A stretch of 19,004 nt of DNA from an uncultured Oscillospiraceae bacterium. Lineage in GTDB: Bacteria; Bacillota; Clostridia; Oscillospirales; Oscillospiraceae. The position numbers and the translations under genes are program-made. Below are positions 15,201 through 19,004 of this stretch, piece by piece (the stretch's first letter is position 1; every line of letters begins with the position of its first letter). The notes beneath the pieces were generated by a model. The model was not told the DNA's origin, ran no database searches, and saw only the letters and a list, made by a program, of their open reading frames with translations. Location: positions 1 through 19,004 of the forward strand of contig CAKUIM010000037.1 in NCBI GenBank assembly GCA_934660965.1, in the 5' to 3' direction.

Positions 15201-17781
15201 TGCCGTAGGTCCCGTCAGACAGTATCACCGCCGAGAAGGTTACCCCGGGCTCCACCTGGGTATCGATGCGCGCCTGGAGGTCGCTGCTCTCCGCCTGGTC
15301 CTTGGAAAAGCCCGCCGGCGCCAGGAAGTAGAGGACAAGGCCGGCCTCGCTGTCATACTCCGCACAGTTCAAATAGGTATCCTCCCCCCGGCGGGGCTGG
15401 GAATAGAAGGCCGGGCCGCCGGGCAGGCAGACGCTGACCTGCGCGGTATAGCTCGTGCCGTCGGCGGCGGTGTAGGTCACGTTGGCCATGCCAAAGGCAA
15501 GGGCTCTGATCTCATAATAGGGCTCGCCGTCCAGAGATTCATCGCTGCTTTGGGTGATGGAGACGATGTCCGGGTTTCCCGACGTCAATGTGCCGCCGGT
15601 GAGGGCCGTGGACGCCTCGGCGGTGCCGTAGTAGGGCCGGAAACAGGCAATGTAGCCCGGGGTTGCCTGGAGCGCCGACATCTGCTCATAGCCCCGGCCC
15701 TCCCGATAGCCTTGGCCGGCGCTGTCCCACTCCATATAGCGCATCACAAGGCCGCTCTCCTGCCCGCGCACGAGCTGGCAGCCGCAGCCGAAGTCGCTGC
15801 CTCTGGCCTCAAGCCAGCTGTATTCGTTCATTTCAAGGCCGGCGGGCAGCGTGACGCACAGCCCCAGCGCCCCATTGGGCAGCTGCACCTGCGTAGCCGT
15901 CGCCCCGGGGACGATCTCGCCGTCAATCCGGACGACAGCGCCGTCCGTGCTGGGAAGGCCGCCCTCCTGCAGGAGGTAAACGGTCAGCTCCTTATCCTTT
16001 TCATAGGTGATGCTTGCAAGATAGGTCTCCCGGCTGCGCTCCGGCGCGCTGTAGAAGCCGGCATAGGGCAGGTCCACCGTGACGGAAACGGTATACACCG
16101 CGCCGTCCACCGTACACGTCAGGTCGGCTGTGCCGTAATCTACGCCCCAGATGCCGTAGGCGGACATTCCGGCCACCGACTCCACGCTGACCGTGAATAC
16201 ATCGGGGTTGCTGCCGGTAAGCTGGGCGTCCGGTCGATGGATATATTCGTAGGGGGTGCCCAGGGCGGGCACCGCGATGATCCCGCTGCCATAGGGGATG
16301 GACAGGCCGTCGGCCAGCACTGCGCCGGCATAAGAGGGCGCGCCGGAGTCGTCCCATACCTCGTCCAGGAGCAGCGCGGTCTCCTGCACGGGGTAGAGCC
16401 GGGCACCGCCGTTGTCCACGCCGTTGACGGCAAAGGACACGCCGGACGGGGCAAGGCTCAAGCCCGCGGGCAGCGTCACCTTCACGTCGTACCGGTCCGC
16501 AGTGCCCGGGCGCAGCACAATCTCCGCCGGGATGTCGTCCCGAATCTCATGGTTCAGGGTACAGCCCGAACCGTTGAGCTCGTCCTTCGTATACCCCGCT
16601 TCGCACATGAGCCACACTTCCAGGCTCTTCGCCGAATCATAGACGATGGTATGGAGATAGGCGCCGGCGCTGCGCTCCTGCCGGCTGTAGAGGGCGCCGT
16701 CCCGGGGCAGCTCCACCGTGACGGCGGCGCTGTACGCCTTCCCCGCAGCGGTAGTAAGTGTGAGGGTGGCAGTGCCGAAGCCCACGGCCGTAAAATCATA
16801 ATAGGTCAGGCCGCCCGACGCTCTCCGCCGCACCTGCAAAATATCAGGGTCATCCACCGTCAGGGTGCCTGTGCTGTCCGGCACGAAGTCCTCGGGCAGG
16901 GCGCCGGCCCCTACGGCCACCTGCCAGGCCTCATGGATGCCGAATTCATAGCCGTCCGGGCTGTAGCTGCCGGTCACGCCGCCGCTGGCCCAGTCGATCT
17001 CCGCCCACAGAAGGCCCCGGGCATAGACCGCGGTGCCGCCCAGATAGCGGAATTTTGTCTCCCCGTCCACCAGCACCTGATTATAGAGGGACACGGTCAC
17101 GCCCTCGGTGGTGATGGCGTCCAGGCCGGCGGGGATGGTGAGCTTGACGTCATAATTGCCGTCCTCCCGGGGGAGCGTCTCCACCGTGAGGCGGTCGTGG
17201 GCCTCATAATTGATGGCCGCCTCCAGATTGTCGACCTGGGCCTGGGTATAGCCGTCGGCGCTCATGGAGTAGAGGACAATCTCATCCCCGGTGTAGATGA
17301 GGTCCTGGGCGAAGACAGCGGCGCTGCGCTCCCGGGCGGTATAGAGCCCCGCCCCCTCCGGGATATCCACCGTGACGGACTGGACATGGGCGCCGTCGGC
17401 GTCGGTGTAGATGAGCTGCGCGGTGCCCACCCCGATAAAGCTGATGGCATAGTAGGTGACAATCCCCGTCGGCACTGTCACCCGCTCCGCCTTCACCTGC
17501 ACAATGCTCTCATCGCCGCTTGTCAGCGTGCCGCCGGTGGTGTTATCCGTCTCGGTGCCCCAGCAGACAACGGCATACGCCGTCTTGCCCTGGCTGACGT
17601 CCAGCGCGCTCAGCGCCTCGTCCGGAAAGTAAGTAAGGTTCCCCTCGCTGTCATAGTCTTCAAGCATCCGCAGAATGAGCTCCGGCTGCTGCGCCGTCTC
17701 GCCCTCCTGCGCCGCCGCGGGAAGCATGGTCAGCAGCATTGCCGCTGCAAGCAGCAGCGCCCAGATCCGTCTATGCTTCAT
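12223..17781 (-). CDS. Giant secreted repeat protein with BIG2-like modules and a beta-helix region
   Basis: The 1,852-residue product begins MKHRRIWALLLAAAMLLTML with a signal peptide, probably cleaved after PAAA (about residue 24). Residues 33-1105 form five repeats of about 215 residues. Each has an opening strand (for example YMEWDSAG), a BIG2-like Ig module (GGTLTSGNPDIV...TYTAADGTSYTAQVSV), the motif Y-x-x-x-E-R-S-x-x-x-Y-L, and a closing x-V-T-L-P-A-G-L. A sixth opening strand (1123-1130) leads into a beta-rich linker. Residues about 1385-1580 show the short, regularly spaced strands of a right-handed parallel beta-helix (NLTIQGRGAVIRGGIKL, ACTFTGYDVAV, CAFVGNGTAIEI). The rest is beta-rich and Ig-like. 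No LPXTG, SLH, dockerin, choline-binding or C-terminal membrane anchor is seen, so release or non-covalent wall binding is likely. No catalytic motif is recognised. GAGGAGGAG precedes the ATG. Function unknown; adhesion or glycan binding are possibilities only. Confidence 0.85.
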   Translation of the reverse strand: MKHRRIWALLLAAAMLLTMLPAAAQEGETAQQPELILRMLEDYDSEGNLTYFPDEALSALDVSQGKTAYAVVCWGTETDNTTGGTLTSGDESIVQVKAERVTVPTGIVTYYAISFIGVGTAQLIYTDADGAHVQSVTVDIPEGAGLYTARERSAAVFAQDLIYTGDEIVLYSMSADGYTQAQVDNLEAAINYEAHDRLTVETLPREDGNYDVKLTIPAGLDAITTEGVTVSLYNQVLVDGETKFRYLGGTAVYARGLLWAEIDWASGGVTGSYSPDGYEFGIHEAWQVAVGAGALPEDFVPDSTGTLTVDDPDILQVRRRASGGLTYYDFTAVGFGTATLTLTTAAGKAYSAAVTVELPRDGALYSRQERSAGAYLHTIVYDSAKSLEVWLMCEAGYTKDELNGSGCTLNHEIRDDIPAEIVLRPGTADRYDVKVTLPAGLSLAPSGVSFAVNGVDNGGARLYPVQETALLLDEVWDDSGAPSYAGAVLADGLSIPYGSGIIAVPALGTPYEYIHRPDAQLTGSNPDVFTVSVESVAGMSAYGIWGVDYGTADLTCTVDGAVYTVSVTVDLPYAGFYSAPERSRETYLASITYEKDKELTVYLLQEGGLPSTDGAVVRIDGEIVPGATATQVQLPNGALGLCVTLPAGLEMNEYSWLEARGSDFGCGCQLVRGQESGLVMRYMEWDSAGQGYREGRGYEQMSALQATPGYIACFRPYYGTAEASTALTGGTLTSGNPDIVSITQSSDESLDGEPYYEIRALAFGMANVTYTAADGTSYTAQVSVCLPGGPAFYSQPRRGEDTYLNCAEYDSEAGLVLYFLAPAGFSKDQAESSDLQARIDTQVEPGVTFSAVILSDGTYGIRIELPAGLAGIDENSWLELSGAGLGGYGLELTRKQEPGLRVLYMIYDSAKNAYVPSFDYIPAVGELDICMGETHYLRLAYGTSSHFTTLAGGTLISGDPGILSVSQSAEESADGQPYFALRGEGVGTSELTYEGADGERYTAVASVGLPRQGYYARAERSADAYLKQAVFDPAKGLTVYYMTERAMTLEEAQAMTAGISDVSARVECTPEALGDGEGYALKITVPAGVSYPEGADRMYLNLSGGPGLELISPDSSEADIDRDFTFLRYDGGVPSGTAVSDALAQPRATRRTWQVLYKGQVITDFTAVGNDGAAAAVSGGLLVLDSGTSFGASVTVEYQGASTTVPLNFLEDGIYTFRDENDSPYTLVLGTLDAQGSGTLHSGGMVYEIREDQVGGAAGIAMPTFGVSLLSGGSRGEEQLALIDTYIASVTFRILDDPDGLLSLGTALRDTDGTGRYLIPVTLASQAGGGLVAADVTLKNGATATLTAGCAHSITRSVSYDCDELGISSMEALQALIDSIGGADDTGEELVVSLQSGGLYEGWLVIPDSPRFQNLTIQGRGAVIRGGIKLQGVLDIVNDVVFEASDAVRDGEGRTVALLCDGGELFNVSACTFTGYDVAVDSNASGYICPGQSNLFRRNVVALRIDCAGRKSGSANSNVRSCAFVGNGTAIEIIGLPDYISPYYYRVFFCDFMGNTLDVSAAGLGSSVYFYRNYFGGTDRGYRSAVVTGPVRTELRYAQPIGLDTFLEDWQGDYPGTEQALTLDTGADYAELLNDEAGELLLGSAELNRDVTLAVVERTGSIAGLWTFRQADTRAARRALSLRSAGVDFDGGLAVTADGDGLRITITDSQALRERTPELTIPCYESWAGAEVTLAGESVDARWDSQAHTVTFSVAAGGAYVITPAQPPLRAQLDAGRTRITVTAGSGVSTAGCRAWVALYDGSGRQVGLVSGVFTGGTVTLNLPGGVSCQRIRVFLLDERLAPVTAAAEPEG
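14467..17679 (-). repeat. Five ~215-residue protein repeats in the giant secreted protein
   Basis: The E-R-S-type motif recurs at protein residues 151, 369, 581, about 798 (variant R-R-G) and 1019, a spacing of 212-221. The opening strand recurs at about 33, 257, 469, 677, 899 and, as a sixth partial copy, 1123. The GGTLTSGD-type segment recurs at 83, 305, 519, 729 and 952. Copies are clearly diverged at protein level and show no near-identical DNA, so the array is old rather than a recent tandem duplication. Confidence 0.85.
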
Positions 17782-17851
17782 ACAAACTCCTCCTCACCCT
17801 GGCCGAGTCTAAACAGCAGATTGGACAAACGTCCCGGCCTCTGTTGCCTCC

Positions 17852-17880
17852 ATCATAACATTATTTGTCAATAAAGCCAA
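17852..17880 (-). promoter_or_regulatory. Predicted promoter of the giant secreted protein
   Basis: On the minus strand TTGGCT (17875-17880, 4 of 6) and TATGAT (17852-17857, 5 of 6) are 17 bp apart. The start would be near 17845, giving a leader of about 64 nt. A TTGACA nearby (17866-17871) has no -10 at suitable spacing. Confidence 0.6.
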
Positions 17881-17885
17881 CCCCC

Positions 17886-17901
17886 TGGAAAAGTTTTTCC
17901 A
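17886..17901. promoter_or_regulatory. Perfect palindrome between divergent promoters (candidate operator)
   Basis: TGGAAAA-GT-TTTTCCA is a perfect 7-bp inverted repeat with a 2-bp centre. It lies 5 bp upstream of the -35 of the secreted-protein promoter and 30 bp upstream of the -35 of the rhomboid promoter, a place from which a regulator could affect both. No matching regulator gene is in the window and no known site is claimed. Confidence 0.4.
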
Positions 17902-17931
17902 ATCCCGGCGGGTCCGCCGCAGAAAGTTTTT

Positions 17932-17961
17932 GTGGCAAATTACCGGCGCATCGGCTATAAT
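17932..17961 (+). promoter_or_regulatory. Predicted promoter of the rhomboid gene
   Basis: A consensus -10 TATAAT (17956-17961) is preceded after 18 bp by GTGGCA (17932-17937, 4 of 6). Transcription would begin near 17968, leaving a leader of about 28 nt that contains the GAGGAG ribosome-binding site. Confidence 0.65.
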
Positions 17962-17995
17962 TGGTTTTGGAACACAAGAGAAATGAGGAGTCCCC

Positions 17996-18574
17996 ATGAA
18001 AAAGCCTGTTTTGAAGCTGTCCTACAATGCCCCCGTCACCCTCACCTTCGCGCTGCTGGCCCTGGGCGCGCTGCTGCTCAACAAGTTCACCAACGGCTGG
18101 GCCAACGCCCACCTGTTCTCGGTATACCGCTGCTCGCTGTCCGACCCGCTGGCCTTCTTCCGCTTCTTCGGCCACATTCTGGGCCACAGCAGCTTGGAGC
18201 ACTTCACCGGCAACATCATCTTCATCCTGCTGCTGGGCCCCTCGGTGGAGGACCGATTCGGCAGCTGGAACACCCTGTGGGCCATTCTGGTCACGGCGCT
18301 GGTGACGGGGCTGATCTACTTCATCTTCTTCCCCTCCGCCGCCCTGCTTGGCGCTTCCGGCATCGTCTATATGATGATTCTGATGGCCTCCTTCGGCGGC
18401 GCAAAAAACGGCGTGATTCCCATCACGCTGATTGTGGTGGCCATTTTCTACCTGGGCGGCGAGCTGTGGAACGCCATTTTCAAGAACAACAACATTGCCG
18501 AACTTGCCCACATCGCAGGCGGCGTGTGCGGCATGCTCATCGGCTTCGCCCTCACCGGTCGGCGGCGGAACTGA
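17996..18574 (+). CDS. Rhomboid-family intramembrane serine protease
   Basis: The 192-residue product is a minimal six-helix rhomboid, a protease that cuts membrane proteins within or next to their membrane segments. The catalytic dyad is visible: Ser121 in LLGASGIVY and His172 in ELAHIAGG. Supporting residues are also present: His64, His69 and Asn73 in HSSLEHFTGNIIF, forming the oxyanion and membrane-gate motifs of helix 2. Hydrophobic segments lie near 15-31, 72-82, 93-112, 116-131, 140-155 and 167-187. The length fits the bare rhomboid core with no extra domain. The start ATG has GAGGAG with 5-nt spacing. It is divergent from the giant secreted protein and has its own promoter and terminators. 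All catalytic residues are intact, so it is expected to be active; the substrate is unknown. Confidence 0.93.
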   Translation: MKKPVLKLSYNAPVTLTFALLALGALLLNKFTNGWANAHLFSVYRCSLSDPLAFFRFFGHILGHSSLEHFTGNIIFILLLGPSVEDRFGSWNTLWAILVTALVTGLIYFIFFPSAALLGASGIVYMMILMASFGGAKNGVIPITLIVVAIFYLGGELWNAIFKNNNIAELAHIAGGVCGMLIGFALTGRRRN

Positions 18575-18691
18575 CCGCCCCCTTTGTCCCCTCTGGGCAG
18601 ATGGCCCGGCGGCCCACCCCGGAACGCTTCCGAGCGCACCGGCAGCCCTCGCTCCATTCCCGGTAGCCCGCCATAAAGCCCCAAAGAGATA

Positions 18692-18719
18692 AAACCCCTG
18701 GCCGACAGGCCAGGGGTTT
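18692..18719 (+). terminator. First terminator after the rhomboid gene
   Basis: A perfect 12-bp stem AAACCCCTGGCC/GGCCAGGGGTTT with the loop GACA. The T-tract is short on the plus strand (TTT) and slightly longer on the minus strand, so it may work in both directions. Confidence 0.8.
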
Positions 18720-18727
18720 CGCATGAG

Positions 18728-18761
18728 AAAGCCCCGGCTGGTTATGCCGGCGGGGGCTTTT
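18728..18761 (+). terminator. Second, tandem terminator after the rhomboid gene
   Basis: AAAGCCCC (18728-18735) pairs with GGGGCTTT (18753-18760) around an inner GC-rich stem with a bulge, and the descending arm ends in four T. It sits 8 bp after the first terminator, a double stop ahead of the convergent rRNA operon. Confidence 0.75.
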
Positions 18762-18898
18762 CGTCAGGCAATCGGTTCCCGGACAGTTTATGATTGAGTG
18801 AATTGATTCGCACATGTTTGATGATCATTCACGCGCAAATCACCATTTATGCGTTAGTAATATAATCTGTCCGAGCACATAAATCAACCGAAAATAAC

Positions 18899-18924
18899 AA
18901 AAAAAGACAGTCAAAAGACTGTCT
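18899..18924 (-). terminator. Terminator of the rRNA operon
   Basis: On the minus strand AGACAGTC-TTTT-GACTGTCT forms a perfect 8-bp stem followed by TTTTTTT (the terminal T also closes the stem). It lies 6 bp after the 3' end of the 5S rRNA. Confidence 0.92.
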
Positions 18925-18930
18925 CTTTTT

Positions 18931-19004
18931 GTGTCGGCACTACCTATTTTCCCGGGCCGTCGCCAGCCAAGTATCTTCGGCGCAGGTGAGCTTAACTGCC
19001 GTGT
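18931..19004 (-). rRNA. rrf: 5S ribosomal RNA, 3' part
   Basis: The minus strand reads ACACGGCAGTTAAGCTCACC, then the CGCCGAAGATACTTGG segment, then GGCCCGGGAAAATAGGTAG, and ends GTGCCGACAC. This is the highly conserved 3' two-thirds of a clostridial 5S rRNA. About 74 nt are in the window; the 5' end (around 40-45 nt) lies beyond the right edge. Its orientation and the terminator directly behind it indicate the end of a 16S-23S-5S operon entering from the right. The exact 3' end is placed from the terminal-stem sequence and could be off by a few bases. Confidence 0.93.

Larger units (their letters stand above)
18575..18898. other. Gene-free region between rhomboid and the rRNA operon end
   Basis: The first 110 bp are GC-rich with no credible ORF. 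They are followed by two rhomboid terminators (18692-18761). The last 135 bp are AT-rich, with a partial inverted repeat of GTGAAT/ATTCAC (about 18799-18832), and contain no gene, tRNA or clear promoter that I can support. Confidence 0.6.

Noticed and set aside
12196..17874. 1,892-codon plus-strand reading frame
   Set aside because: It is the antisense shadow of the secreted-protein gene, which has a signal peptide, repeats and a good ribosome-binding site; the shadow has none of these and is low-complexity in A, G, H and R.
17861..18724. 287-codon minus-strand reading frame
   Set aside because: Antisense to the rhomboid gene and through its terminator; no domain.

Overview
The window looks like a chromosomal segment of a GC-rich member of the Clostridia, most likely Oscillospiraceae (Flavonifractor/Oscillibacter-like). 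The evidence is an L7Ae-type protein heading the str operon, a 141-residue Firmicutes-type S12, strong AGGAGG ribosome-binding sites, sigma-A promoters with 17-bp spacers, a clostridial two-gene nifS-nifU pair and a eukaryote-type homodimeric isocitrate dehydrogenase. The lineage is inferred from sequence character only. There is no phage, transposon or CRISPR signal.

Left part (1-4770, minus strand): a str operon in the order L7Ae-like protein, rpsL, rpsG, fusA, tuf. It is driven by a near-consensus extended -10 promoter at 4741-4769. tuf runs off the left edge and has a promoter of its own. The gaps between L7Ae and rpsL and between rpsL and rpsG hold inverted repeats that could be regulatory RNA structures. 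The operon is not preceded by rpoBC; its upstream neighbour is icd.

Middle (4824-9864, minus strand): icd ends at an intrinsic terminator. It lies 46 bp behind a DUF975 membrane protein gene, and both are probably read from a TTGACG-17-TAAAAT promoter. Upstream is a separately terminated CtpE-like P-type cation ATPase gene. Divergent from it, on the plus strand, is nifS-nifU (cysteine desulfurase and Fe-S scaffold), with its own promoter, an inverted repeat at the predicted transcription start and a very strong terminator.

Right part (11859-19004): a short gene for a basic, beta-rich protein shows a hidden upstream membrane segment without a canonical in-frame start codon. It follows, possibly in one transcript, a 1,852-residue secreted protein. 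That protein has five repeats of about 215 residues (each with a BIG2-like Ig module), a right-handed beta-helix-like region and a beta-rich C-terminus. A rhomboid intramembrane protease gene diverges from it across a 214-bp region containing a perfect palindrome. The window ends with the terminator and 3' part of a 5S rRNA gene, the tail of an rRNA operon entering from the right.

Most of the window is housekeeping: translation, central carbon metabolism, Fe-S assembly and ion transport. The least explained part is the 11859-18574 block: a giant repetitive secreted protein, a small probable membrane-anchored protein and a divergent rhomboid protease.
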